Below are positions 7,582-14,912 of a DNA stretch of 21,222 nt, one piece after another. The notes below the pieces were generated by a model. The model did no database searches. It was given only the letters and a program-made list of their open reading frames with translations, and had not been told where the DNA came from. The stretch lies in NCBI GenBank assembly GCA_021847165.1, contig JAJZUH010000014.1, positions 1 through 21,222 of the forward strand. The letters are read 5' to 3'. This DNA is from Pseudomonadota bacterium. Lineage in GTDB: Bacteria; Pseudomonadota; Gammaproteobacteria; Burkholderiales; Gallionellaceae. Made by a program: the position numbers and the translations under genes. Position 1 is the stretch's first letter. Each line of letters starts with the position of its first letter.

Positions 7582-8967
7582 ATGGGAAAAGATATCCGCG
7601 AAGACATCGCCTGGGCACAGATCAACAAGGATGTGCTCAAGAGCCTTGAATCGCCTCGCAAACTGTACTGGGTGATTTTGCTGGTGGCCATTGCCATGGT
7701 GGGCGTGGCGGTGGGCTGCGAGATCTATCAGTACAACGTCGGCCTTGGGGTGGGTAATTTTGACAACCCCAATGTGTGGGGGCTGTACATCGCCACCTTC
7801 ATCTTCTGGATCGGCATGAGTCACTCCGGCACGTTGCTGTCGGCGATCCTGCACCTGATGCATGCCGACTGGCGCAAACCGATCTACCGCTTCGCCGAAG
7901 CGATGACCACGTTCTCGCTGATGACTGCCGGCTTGTTCGTGATGGTGCACCTGGGGCGCCTGTGGCAGGTTTACTATGCGCTGCCCTATCCGAGCGAGCG
8001 CTGGGTGTGGCCTAACTTCCAGTCCCCGCTGTTGTGGGATGCGATGGCGATCTTCACTTACCTGAGCTCGTCCGTGCTGTTCCTGTATATCGGTTCGATC
8101 CCGGATCTGGCGATCTGCCGCGACAACATTCATCAGGGCTGGCGCAAGAAGCTGTATTCCATTCTGGCACTGGGCTGGGAAGGCACCGACCGCCAGTGGC
8201 GCAACTTCCGCATCACCTACCTGACCGTGGCATGTTTCCTGATTCCGCTGGCGGTGTCGGTGCACTCCATCGTGGCATCCGACTTCGCCATGTCGCAGCA
8301 GCCCGGCTGGCACGTGACGTCGTTCCCGCCGTACTTCGTGGCGGGTGCGCTGTACTCCGGTTGCGCGGCGATCATCACGCTGTTCATCATCCTGCGCTAT
8401 GTGTTCAGGTTCGAGGAATACATGACGCTGCCGATCCTGAAGAAGACGGTGCGCCTGACCTTCGCGATCGCGATGGTGTGGACCTACCTGAACTGCATCG
8501 AATTTGCCGCGACATGGTACAGCCATGATGAGGCAGCCAAGGCTGTGCTGATCGAGAAAGCGACCGGTCGCTTTGCGCCGTTCTTCTGGGGCATGATCTT
8601 CTGCGGTTCCGTGGTGCCGTTCGCGTTGATGGTCAAGAAATGGCAGACCAGCATCCCCGTGATGTTCGCCGTATCGCTGCTGCTCAACCTGGGCATGTGG
8701 CTGGAGCGCTGGATGATCGTGGCACCGACCTTCTCGCATGGCTATTACCCATGGACATGGGACGAGCACATGTGGCCCAGCATGGTGCAATGGGGCATCG
8801 TGTTCGGCAGCTTCGGCTGGTTCACCCTGCTGTTCATGGTGTTCTGCAAGGTTGTGCCGTCGGTTTCCATGTATGAGGTCAAGGAAATGGTGTATCACCG
8901 CAGTCTGGCGAAAAAGAAGGAAGAGCAGGCTGTGAAGGAAGAACTCGCTGCGAAGGGAGCCAACTAA
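7582..8967 (+). CDS. actC: ActC, NrfD-like quinol-oxidising membrane subunit of alternative complex III
   Basis: The 461-aa product has about ten hydrophobic segments, beginning with YWVILLVAIAMVGVAVG near residue 30. It includes conserved NrfD/PsrC-type features such as WIGMSHSGTLLSAIL, GSIPDLA, and VSVHSIVASDFA after the fifth segment. ActC binds quinol and contacts the FeS subunit. Polar and acidic residues inside the bundle have been proposed as proton paths. The gene starts 24 bases after actB2 behind a purine-rich AAGGGAAGGAAA site and ends immediately before actD. The length fits ActC, and the surrounding haem and FeS genes rule out a plain polysulfide reductase anchor. Confidence 0.93.
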   Translation: MGKDIREDIAWAQINKDVLKSLESPRKLYWVILLVAIAMVGVAVGCEIYQYNVGLGVGNFDNPNVWGLYIATFIFWIGMSHSGTLLSAILHLMHADWRKPIYRFAEAMTTFSLMTAGLFVMVHLGRLWQVYYALPYPSERWVWPNFQSPLLWDAMAIFTYLSSSVLFLYIGSIPDLAICRDNIHQGWRKKLYSILALGWEGTDRQWRNFRITYLTVACFLIPLAVSVHSIVASDFAMSQQPGWHVTSFPPYFVAGALYSGCAAIITLFIILRYVFRFEEYMTLPILKKTVRLTFAIAMVWTYLNCIEFAATWYSHDEAAKAVLIEKATGRFAPFFWGMIFCGSVVPFALMVKKWQTSIPVMFAVSLLLNLGMWLERWMIVAPTFSHGYYPWTWDEHMWPSMVQWGIVFGSFGWFTLLFMVFCKVVPSVSMYEVKEMVYHRSLAKKKEEQAVKEELAAKGAN

Positions 8968-9498
8968 ATGAGCAAACGTTACCTGCTTGCCCTGTATAAC
9001 AATTTCGACGAAGCCGAAGCCGTCGTCAGCGAACTGCGCAATTCCGATATCAAGGGTTTTGATGCAGCCGACGACCTGGTGGTCAAGTCGCCGATCGAGC
9101 ACCCGGAAGTCGAGGAGTTTCTCGGCGAGAAACCGGTGAAGGTGCAGTGGTTCACCTTGGGCGGAGCCCTTACGGGCGGATTGCTGGCATTCACGCTGAT
9201 CGCCGGTTCGCAGGCCAGCTTCTATTCCCAGATGAAGGGCGGCAAACCTATCGTGCCGATCCCGCCGGATCTGGTGCTGACCTATGAAATGTTCATTCTG
9301 GGCGGGGTCTATATCACGGTGCTGGGCTTCCTGATCTGTGCGGGGTTGCCGGCGCGCCGTTCGCCGCTGTACAGCGCCAAGGTCTCGGAAGACCAGATCG
9401 GTATCCTGGTGAAGGCCGAAGATGGTTCCGTGGCCAAGCTCAGGGAGATCTTCACCAAGCACAAGGCATTGGAAATTCAGGAAGAGGCAGGCAGATGA
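8968..9498 (+). CDS. actD: ActD, DUF3341 membrane subunit of alternative complex III
   Basis: The 176-aa product matches the DUF3341/ActD pattern. A soluble N-terminal domain starts MSKRYLLALYNNFDEAEAVV and is ferredoxin-fold-like without cysteine ligands. Two transmembrane segments follow (WFTLGGALTGGLLAFTLIAGS and MFILGGVYITVLGFLICAG), then a soluble tail that again has an EDGSVAKLREI pattern. ActD has no cofactor and is thought to have a structural role beside ActC. Its ATG follows the actC stop with no gap, and a GAAGGGAG site lies inside the end of actC. Its stop overlaps the start of actE by 4 bases (ATGA), indicating translational coupling. Confidence 0.92.
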   Translation: MSKRYLLALYNNFDEAEAVVSELRNSDIKGFDAADDLVVKSPIEHPEVEEFLGEKPVKVQWFTLGGALTGGLLAFTLIAGSQASFYSQMKGGKPIVPIPPDLVLTYEMFILGGVYITVLGFLICAGLPARRSPLYSAKVSEDQIGILVKAEDGSVAKLREIFTKHKALEIQEEAGR

Positions 9499-10031
9499 GA
9501 AAAATAACTTTAGCGATTGCGTTACTGATTGCGCCTGCGGTGGCGCAAGCATGGCCCTGGTCCAAGGATATGTCGGAGCAGATCAGCACCAAACCGCAGG
9601 AAAGCGTCAATCCGGCCAATCCCGGCATGGCAACCTATCCGGAGCATTCGGTACCAGTGCAAGGCACGGCCAGCTTCGTGAAGGACATGGAGGCGGCCGA
9701 CAAGCAGAAGAATCCCGTGCCGGCCACGCAGAAGTCGGTCGAACTGGGCGGTCGCCTGTTCGGCATCTATTGCACCCCCTGCCACGGTTATGCCGGCAAG
9801 GGTGACGGGCTGGTGGGGCAGAAACTGGTGTTGCAACCCTATAACCTGACCGCTGACCAGACCAAGCAGCGCAGCGATGGCTTCATCTGGGGGATGATGA
9901 CGTTCGGCGGCGCGGTGATGCCTCCGTACGCCAACGACCTGTCGCCGACCGAGCGCTGGCATGTGGTCAACTATGTGCGCAAGGTGCTGCAGCAGGGTGG
10001 CACTGTGCAGGCCAACGTTAACGGCCGGTAA
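9495..10031 (+). CDS. actE: ActE, monohaem c-type cytochrome subunit of alternative complex III
   Basis: The 178-aa product starts with a clear signal peptide (MRKITLAIALLIAPAVAQA, cleavage likely after residue 19). There is one haem c motif, CTPCH at 93-97 in CTPCHGYAGKGDG, and a probable axial Met142 in GGAVMPPYAN. This is the class I cytochrome c pattern expected of ActE, the periplasmic electron exit subunit. Some ActE proteins are lipoproteins; here no lipobox Cys is present at the cleavage site. The start overlaps the actD stop. The haem domain is preceded by about 70 residues with no recognised motif, which probably wrap on ActB/ActA as in known ACIII. Confidence 0.92.
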   Translation: MRKITLAIALLIAPAVAQAWPWSKDMSEQISTKPQESVNPANPGMATYPEHSVPVQGTASFVKDMEAADKQKNPVPATQKSVELGGRLFGIYCTPCHGYAGKGDGLVGQKLVLQPYNLTADQTKQRSDGFIWGMMTFGGAVMPPYANDLSPTERWHVVNYVRKVLQQGGTVQANVNGR

Positions 10032-10048
10032 CCAAGGGGGAATTGAGT

Positions 10049-11065
10049 ATGCTTTCTTACAGTAATTGGTCGGTGCTGACCGCCAGCTTTGTGGTGGTCA
10101 CTTACCTGGCGTTGAGCGGTGTGGCCTTGTGTTCGGTGCTCTATCTGGTCGGCGCCAAGTGGCGGTTGCAGATCGGGCAGCTGGGCGTATCCCTGTATTC
10201 CTTGTTCCCGCTGGCATTCGTGTTGCTGGTGATCCTGTTGATCGGCGGCGAGCATACGTTCCCGTGGATCGGCCACGTTTCGCACGGCGAGAACGTTCAC
10301 ATGCCGGGCTGGTACACCCTGCCGCTGCTGGCGGCGCGCGAAGTGATCGGCATGCTGACGGTCATGTTCGTGTGGCGCATCTTCATCAAGCGCCAGGCAG
10401 TCATGGATCGCAGCGAGGAGGATCGCGCGAAGTTCCATCATGTGGCCTGCTGGGTGCCGTTCTTCACCGTGCTGTATGCCACCATGGTGGCATGGGACTT
10501 CGAGATGACGCTGAAGCCTTCCTGGCACAGTGCGATCTACGGCATGCAGAATCTGGTCAGCAACTTCGGCATGTTCCTGTCCTTCCTGGTGATCTGGATC
10601 TACGTGCTGAACACGCGCAACAGGCTGGTGAAGCGGGTCGACGAGTTCATCTACAACTATCTGGCGCAGATGATGCTGGCGTTCACCTTGTTGTGGATGT
10701 ACACCTTCTTTGCCCAATATCTGACGATCTGGTACGGCAACCTTGGGGATGAACGCGATCGTATCGACGGAATGCAGAACGGCGATTTCAGCGCGCTGTG
10801 GTGGACCATGATTGCGTTGAAATTCGTGATCCCGTTCGCGTCGCTGTGCTTCCCGGTGACCCGGCACAACCCGAAGGCGACAGTGGTGATCGCCGCCGGC
10901 ATCATCGTCGGCACCCTGCTTGAGCGTTTCGTCTGGATTGCGGGCGTGAACGGCACCGGAACCATACCGGTTCTGTGGGGAGGACTGGTCAGCATAGGTG
11001 TCATCATGGTAGGGTATCAACTGGTGCGCAGCACAATGGTGCGTAACCAATTGATAAAAGGATAA
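10049..11065 (+). CDS. actF: ActF, membrane subunit of alternative complex III
   Basis: From the ATG at 10049 the product is 338 aa. An AAGGGGG site at 10034-10040 lies 8 bases upstream; an in-frame TTG at 10043 is too close to that site. I count about nine hydrophobic segments (for example SVLTASFVVVTYLALSGVAL, YLAQMMLAFTLLWMYTFF and ATVVIAAGIIVGTLLERFV). Conserved-looking features include HVACWVPFFTVLYATMVAWDF and FAQYLTIWYGN. ActF is an NrfD-related second membrane subunit, and the sequence fits one shorter than my recollection of typical ActF (over 400 aa). The gene ends 8 bases before sspA, with no terminator between them. Confidence 0.88.
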   Translation: MLSYSNWSVLTASFVVVTYLALSGVALCSVLYLVGAKWRLQIGQLGVSLYSLFPLAFVLLVILLIGGEHTFPWIGHVSHGENVHMPGWYTLPLLAAREVIGMLTVMFVWRIFIKRQAVMDRSEEDRAKFHHVACWVPFFTVLYATMVAWDFEMTLKPSWHSAIYGMQNLVSNFGMFLSFLVIWIYVLNTRNRLVKRVDEFIYNYLAQMMLAFTLLWMYTFFAQYLTIWYGNLGDERDRIDGMQNGDFSALWWTMIALKFVIPFASLCFPVTRHNPKATVVIAAGIIVGTLLERFVWIAGVNGTGTIPVLWGGLVSIGVIMVGYQLVRSTMVRNQLIKG

Positions 11066-11073
11066 TTTGCTAC

Positions 11074-11673
11074 ATGATGACTTTGTATTCGGGGACGACC
11101 GATCCCTATAGCCACCGTTGCCGCTTTGTTTTGTTCGAAAAAGGTATGGATTTCCAGGTCATCGACGTGGATGTCTATAACAAGCCGGAAGACCTGGCGG
11201 TGATGAATCCGTATAACACCGTACCGGTGCTGGTCGAGCGCGACCTGATCCTGTACGAGGCTAACATCATCAACGAATACATCGACGAGCGCTTCCCGCA
11301 CCCGCAGCTGATGCCGCCGGATCCGGTAATGCGGGCGCGGGCACGCTTGTTCCTGCACCGCTTTGAAAACGAGCTGTTCTGCCATATCCCCGGCCTGGAA
11401 AGCAATAATGCCAAGGTCGCGGAGAAGGCACGCGCGGCGGTACGCGAGAACCTTACGCAGATTTCGCCGGTGTTCTCCAAGCAGAAATTCATGCTGGGTG
11501 ACGAGTTCTCCATGCTCGATGTGGCGATCGCCCCGCTGCTGTGGCGCCTCGACCACTACGGCATCCAGCTGGACAAGGAAGCGGCACCGCTGATGAAATA
11601 TGCGGAACGGCTGTTTTCGCGTCCTGCCTACATCGAGGCAATGACGCCCGCCGAAAAGGCGATGCGCAAGTGA
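11074..11673 (+). CDS. sspA: SspA, stringent starvation protein A (GST-fold RNA polymerase-associated protein)
   Basis: The 199-aa product has a thioredoxin-like N-terminal domain (MTLYSGTTDPYSHRCRFVLFEKG, with NTVPVLVERDLILYEANIINEYIDERF) and a helical GST-type C-terminal domain. The PHPQLMP segment at about residue 75 matches the SspA-specific Pro-His-Pro surface patch that separates it from catalytic glutathione transferases. SspA binds RNA polymerase with sigma-70 and adjusts transcription in starvation and acid stress. The start lies 8 bases after actF and a weak GATAAT-rich stretch precedes it, so it is probably read from the act promoter, at least partly. The product is followed 16 bases later by sspB. 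Confidence 0.95.
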   Translation: MMTLYSGTTDPYSHRCRFVLFEKGMDFQVIDVDVYNKPEDLAVMNPYNTVPVLVERDLILYEANIINEYIDERFPHPQLMPPDPVMRARARLFLHRFENELFCHIPGLESNNAKVAEKARAAVRENLTQISPVFSKQKFMLGDEFSMLDVAIAPLLWRLDHYGIQLDKEAAPLMKYAERLFSRPAYIEAMTPAEKAMRK

Positions 11674-11689
11674 CCTCGGCGGGCCCTGC

Positions 11690-12097
11690 ATGAGCGAACC
11701 CTCCACCAAGCCCTATCTGATCAGAGCCATCTACGACTGGTGTGCCGATGCCGGCTACACGCCTTATCTGGCGGTGCAGGTTGACGACTACACGCAGGTG
11801 CCGATGGCTTACGTCAAGGATGGCAAGATCGTGCTGAACATCGGCATGGATGCCGTGCGCAACCTGCAGTTGGGAAACGAGGACATCACCTGCGGCGGTC
11901 GATTCGGCGGCGTTGCACACCAGCTCATCGTTCCGGTGTCCGCCGTGATCGGTATTTTCGCCAAGGAGACCGGCCAAGGTCTGGTGTTCCAGGGGCAGGA
12001 GTCGGCTCCCATCGGCGCGCCGGTTGCCAGCCCGGACGGGCCGCCGCCCGACGATCCTCAGCCACAGGGCAAGCCGACGCTGAGGGTGGTGAAGTAA
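11690..12097 (+). CDS. sspB: SspB, ClpXP protease specificity adaptor
   Basis: The 135-aa product has the compact SspB substrate-binding domain (PYLIRAIYDWCADAGYTPYLAVQVD, then FGGVAHQLIVPVSAVIGIFAKETGQG). A flexible Pro/Gly-rich linker follows, ending in the ClpX-docking tail PTLRVVK. SspB tethers ssrA-tagged and some other substrates to ClpX and raises degradation by ClpXP. The tail matches the family's conserved ClpX-binding module, so the protein looks functional. It is the last gene of the rightward transcription unit that includes actA-F and sspA. A strong hairpin begins immediately after its stop codon. Confidence 0.95.
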   Translation: MSEPSTKPYLIRAIYDWCADAGYTPYLAVQVDDYTQVPMAYVKDGKIVLNIGMDAVRNLQLGNEDITCGGRFGGVAHQLIVPVSAVIGIFAKETGQGLVFQGQESAPIGAPVASPDGPPPDDPQPQGKPTLRVVK

Positions 12098-12130
12098 AAA
12101 AAACCGCGGAATCGTCCGCGGCTTTTTTTT
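12096..12130. terminator. Bidirectional rho-independent terminator between sspB and rpoH
   Basis: A 7-bp GC-rich stem (CCGCGGA at 12104-12110 and TCCGCGG at 12115-12121) encloses the 4-base loop ATCG. It is flanked by 8 A on the left (12096-12103) and 8 T on the right (12123-12130). It therefore can end sspB transcription to the right and rpoH transcription to the left. The A tract begins inside the sspB stop codon. Confidence 0.92.
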
Positions 12131-12143
12131 CACAACATCCGAA

Positions 12144-13013
12144 TCAGGCGGCTGCGGGCAAGCTCAGCAGCGTCTGCATTTTGCTCAGTGCCTTCTGCTC
12201 GATCTGGCGGATGCGTTCAGCGGACACGTTGAACTCGGCGGCGAGCTCATGCAGCGTGGCGGCATGTTCGTCGTTGTCGCGCAACCAGCGTGCTTCCACG
12301 ATGCGCCGGCTGCGTTCGTCCAGACTGGACAAGGCTTGCGCCAAGCCGGACGTATGCAGGTGCTCACGTTCGGCAGCTTCCAGGATGCAGGAAGGCTCGT
12401 GTTCGGCATTGTCGGCCAGATAGTTGATGGGGGCATAGTTATCGTCTTCCTCGCCGGCCAGCGGCTCAAGCGCCACTTCATGCCCGGCGAAGCGTGCTTC
12501 CATCTCCACCACATCGTGCTCGCTCACATTGAGCTGGGTGGCGATCTCGCTGACCTGCTGCGGCCTGAGCGGTTCCAGACCTTCCTTCATGCTGCGCAGA
12601 TTGAAGAACAGCTTACGCTGGGCCTTGGTCGTGGCAATCTTTACCAAGCGCCAGTTGCGGATCACGTATTCGTGAATTTCCGCGCGTATCCAGTGCAGTG
12701 CGAACGAAACCAGACGAACGCCGCGCGACGGATCATAGCGTTTCACGGCTTTCATCAGGCCAACGTTCCCTTCCTGAATCAAGTCGGCCTGTGGCAAGCC
12801 ATAACCTGCATATCCGCGCGCAACACTGACGACGACGCGCAGGTGAGAAAGCACTAACTGACGCGCTGCGTCCAGATCGTTCTGCGTCTTGAAGCGTGTC
12901 GCCAAAGACAGCTCCTCATCCTGCGTCAGTACGGGAAAGCGGTTCACGGCCTGCACATACCCCTCAATGCTGCCGATGGCAGATGGCATTGGTAGACTCA
13001 TGGCTGAATTCAT
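12144..13013 (-). CDS. rpoH: RpoH, heat-shock sigma factor sigma-32
   Basis: The 289-aa product is a group 3-like sigma-70 family factor. Region 2 runs over about residues 48-115 (LSHLRVVVSVARGYAGYGLPQADLIQEGNVG, then KRYDPSRGVRLVSFALHWIRAEIHEYVIRNW). The RpoH box QRKLFFNLR stands at 132-140 and separates RpoH from RpoD/RpoS. Region 4.2 ends the protein with ELAAEFNVSAERIRQIEQKAL. It directs transcription of chaperone and protease genes. The start at 13013 has an excellent site (AAGGAGG, 13021-13027) 7 bases upstream. The predicted leader is short. A CIRCE-type operator overlaps the promoter (separate entry). The gene is convergent with sspB across a bidirectional terminator. Confidence 0.96.
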   Translation of the reverse strand: MNSAMSLPMPSAIGSIEGYVQAVNRFPVLTQDEELSLATRFKTQNDLDAARQLVLSHLRVVVSVARGYAGYGLPQADLIQEGNVGLMKAVKRYDPSRGVRLVSFALHWIRAEIHEYVIRNWRLVKIATTKAQRKLFFNLRSMKEGLEPLRPQQVSEIATQLNVSEHDVVEMEARFAGHEVALEPLAGEEDDNYAPINYLADNAEHEPSCILEAAEREHLHTSGLAQALSSLDERSRRIVEARWLRDNDEHAATLHELAAEFNVSAERIRQIEQKALSKMQTLLSLPAAA

Positions 13014-13034
13014 GGCACTTCCTCCTTATTGGCA

Positions 13035-13064
13035 ATTCTAGCACTCGGGCGATTCGAGTGCCAG
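13035..13064 (-). promoter_or_regulatory. rpoH promoter with embedded CIRCE (HrcA) operator
   Basis: On the rpoH strand the sequence reads CTGGCACTC, nine bases, then GAGTGCTAG. Compared with the CIRCE consensus TTAGCACTC-N9-GAGTGCTAA, the two arms match at 7/9 and 8/9, with the canonical 9-base spacer. The arms are at 13056-13064 and 13038-13046. A predicted promoter overlaps it: -35 CTGGCA (13059-13064), 18-base spacer, extended -10 TGCTAGAAT with TAGAAT at 13035-13040. HrcA bound here would cover both promoter elements. The start point would be near 13029, leaving about 16 bases of leader. The operator match is seen directly; repression by HrcA is inferred. Confidence 0.82.
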
Positions 13065-13127
13065 AAATCGAAAAGGTTCGATGGCAAGCGGTCTGAGGGG
13101 GCCATTTGTAAGGCCTGCGGCATGGCA

Positions 13128-13136
13128 TGGTAGAAT
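13128..13136 (+). promoter_or_regulatory. glyA promoter (extended -10)
   Basis: TGGTAGAAT at 13128-13136 is an extended -10 element (TGn plus TAGAAT). A weak -35, TTGTAA at 13106-13111, stands 19 bases away. The following CCGCGCC is typical of starts in related bacteria. The start point would be near 13143, giving a leader of about 36 bases to the glyA ATG. The rpoH promoter is divergent about 90 bases to the left, and I see no riboswitch between them. Confidence 0.55.
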
Positions 13137-13178
13137 CCGCGCCTTCCTGTTTTCCAACTATTTTTAGGGATGCAAGCC

Positions 13179-14426
13179 ATGTTCTCCAGCAAAAACACCA
13201 TCGCCGCGACCGACCCCGAACTGTGGGCCGCGATCCAGAACGAAAACCGCCGTCAGGAAGACCATATCGAGCTGATCGCCTCGGAAAACTACACCAGCCC
13301 GGCGGTGATGGAGGCGCAAGGCAGCAAGCTGACCAACAAATATGCTGAAGGCTATCCCGGCAAGCGCTACTACGGCGGTTGCGAATACGTCGACGTGGCG
13401 GAGCAACTGGCCATCGACCGCGCCAAGGCGCTGTTCGGCGCTGAATACGCCAACGTGCAACCGCATTCCGGTTCCCAGGCCAACCAGGGGGTGTATGTCT
13501 CCGTGCTCAAGCCGGGCGACACCATCCTCGGCATGAGCCTGGCACATGGCGGCCACCTGACCCACGGTGCCACCGTGAACATCAGCGGCAAGCTGTACAA
13601 CGCCATTCAGTACGGATTGAACGACAAGGAAGAGATCGACTACGACCAGGTGCAGAAACTGGCCAACGAGCACAAGCCGAAAATGATCGTGGCGGGCGCT
13701 TCCGCTTATTCGCTGGTCATCGACTGGAAACGCTTCCGCGCCATCGCAGATAGCGTCGGTGCCTACCTGTTCGTGGACATGGCGCACTATGCCGGACTGG
13801 TGGCTGCGGGTTATTACCCCAATCCGGTCGGCATCGCCGACTTCGTCACCACCACCACGCACAAGACCCTGCGCGGTCCGCGCGGCGGCCTGATCCTGGC
13901 CAAGGCGGAGCACGAGAAGGCGCTGAATTCCGCCATCTTCCCGCAACTGCAAGGCGGCCCGCTGATGCACGTGATCGCTGCCAAGGCCGTGGCTTTCAAG
14001 GAGGCGGCGAGCAAGGAGTTCAAGGAATACCAGAAGCAGGTGATCCACAACGCGCAAGTGATGGCCAAGGTGCTGACCGAACGCGGTGTGCGTATCGTCT
14101 CCGGCCGCACCGACAGCCACGTGTTCCTGGTCGACCTGCGCGCCAAAAAACTGACTGGCAAGGATGCCGAGGCAGCACTGGGCCGCGCGCACATCACGGT
14201 GAACAAGAACGCCATCCCGAACGATCCGGAAAAACCTTTTGTCACTTCCGGCATCCGCATCGGTTCGCCGGCCATGACGACGCGCGGTTTCAAGGAACTG
14301 GAAGCCGAGAAGCTGGCACATTTGATCGCCGACGTGCTGGATGCGCCGAACGACGATGCGGTGATCGCACGCGTCGTCGGCGAAGTCAAGAAGCTGACCG
14401 CGCAATTTCCGGTGTACGGCGACTGA
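13179..14426 (+). CDS. glyA: GlyA, serine hydroxymethyltransferase
   Basis: From the ATG at 13179 the product is 415 aa, standard for bacterial SHMT. It converts serine and tetrahydrofolate to glycine and 5,10-methylene-tetrahydrofolate, with PLP as cofactor. Visible signatures are [11 protein letters not shown] (about 31-40), [28 protein letters not shown], the acidic VDMAHYAGL (199-207), and the PLP-binding lysine in [14 protein letters not shown] at Lys229. I chose 13179 because AGGGA at 13166-13170 lies 8 bases upstream. An in-frame ATG at 13170 overlaps that motif. It is followed 9 bases later by nrdR, and its promoter is divergent from rpoH. Confidence 0.98.
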   Translation: MFSSKNTIAATDPELWAAIQNENRRQEDHIELIASENYTSPAVMEAQGSKLTNKYAEGYPGKRYYGGCEYVDVAEQLAIDRAKALFGAEYANVQPHSGSQANQGVYVSVLKPGDTILGMSLAHGGHLTHGATVNISGKLYNAIQYGLNDKEEIDYDQVQKLANEHKPKMIVAGASAYSLVIDWKRFRAIADSVGAYLFVDMAHYAGLVAAGYYPNPVGIADFVTTTTHKTLRGPRGGLILAKAEHEKALNSAIFPQLQGGPLMHVIAAKAVAFKEAASKEFKEYQKQVIHNAQVMAKVLTERGVRIVSGRTDSHVFLVDLRAKKLTGKDAEAALGRAHITVNKNAIPNDPEKPFVTSGIRIGSPAMTTRGFKELEAEKLAHLIADVLDAPNDDAVIARVVGEVKKLTAQFPVYGD

Positions 14427-14435
14427 GCTGCGATC

Positions 14436-14912
14436 ATGCGCTGTCCATTCTGCAAAGGTCCCAATACCCAAGTGGTGGATACGCGCGAAAGCGAGGAAGG
14501 CGACAGCATCCGCCGCCGCCGCCGCTGCCTGTCGTGCGACAAGCGTTTCACCACCTATGAGACGGTGGAATTGCGCATGCCTCAGGTGGTCAAGCAGAAC
14601 GGCATGCGCAGCGAATTCGACGAAGAGAAGTTGCGCACCAGTTTCACTCGGGCGTTGCACAAGCGTCCGGTTCCCACCGAACTGGTCGATGCTGCCATCG
14701 ATCATGTCACGCAGCGGATATTCGCTATCGGCGAACGCGAGATCGGCTCGCGCCAGATCGGCGAGATGGTGATGAAGGAGCTGTTGAAGCTCGACAAGGT
14801 CGCCTATATCCGTTTCGCCTCCGTGTACAAGAGCTTTCAGGACGTCGGGGATTTCTCCGAGGCCATCGATGCCGTCAAGAACACCAGGCGGCGCAAGAGC
14901 GACAAGCAATGA
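14436..14912 (+). CDS. nrdR: NrdR, ribonucleotide reductase transcriptional repressor
   Basis: The 158-aa product has the NrdR layout. An N-terminal zinc ribbon uses Cys3, Cys6, Cys31 and Cys34 (MRCPFC, CLSC) and is followed by [16 protein letters not shown]. An ATP-cone nucleotide-binding domain starts near residue 49 ([18 protein letters not shown]). The protein senses ATP/dATP and represses ribonucleotide reductase operons by binding NrdR boxes. The length is typical. It lies between glyA and ribD, a conserved arrangement in proteobacteria. Its stop overlaps the ribD start by 4 bases (ATGA), so the two are translationally coupled. No NrdR box was noticed in this window. Confidence 0.97.
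   Translation: MRCPFCKGPNTQVVDTRESEEGDSIRRRRRCLSCDKRFTTYETVELRMPQVVKQNGMRSEFDEEKLRTSFTRALHKRPVPTELVDAAIDHVTQRIFAIGEREIGSRQIGEMVMKELLKLDKVAYIRFASVYKSFQDVGDFSEAIDAVKNTRRRKSDKQ

Noticed and set aside
4444..8967. Periplasmic nitrate reductase, formate dehydrogenase or polysulfide reductase instead of ActB/ActC
   Set aside because: The flanking pentahaem cytochrome, DUF3341 subunit, monohaem cytochrome and ActF are diagnostic of ACIII and are not found together in those enzymes.
6694..9552. Open frame of 952 codons on the minus strand opposite actB2-actC-actD
   Set aside because: It spans three well-identified genes on the other strand, has the same His/Arg/Gln-rich composition and crosses their gene boundaries, so it is an antisense shadow.
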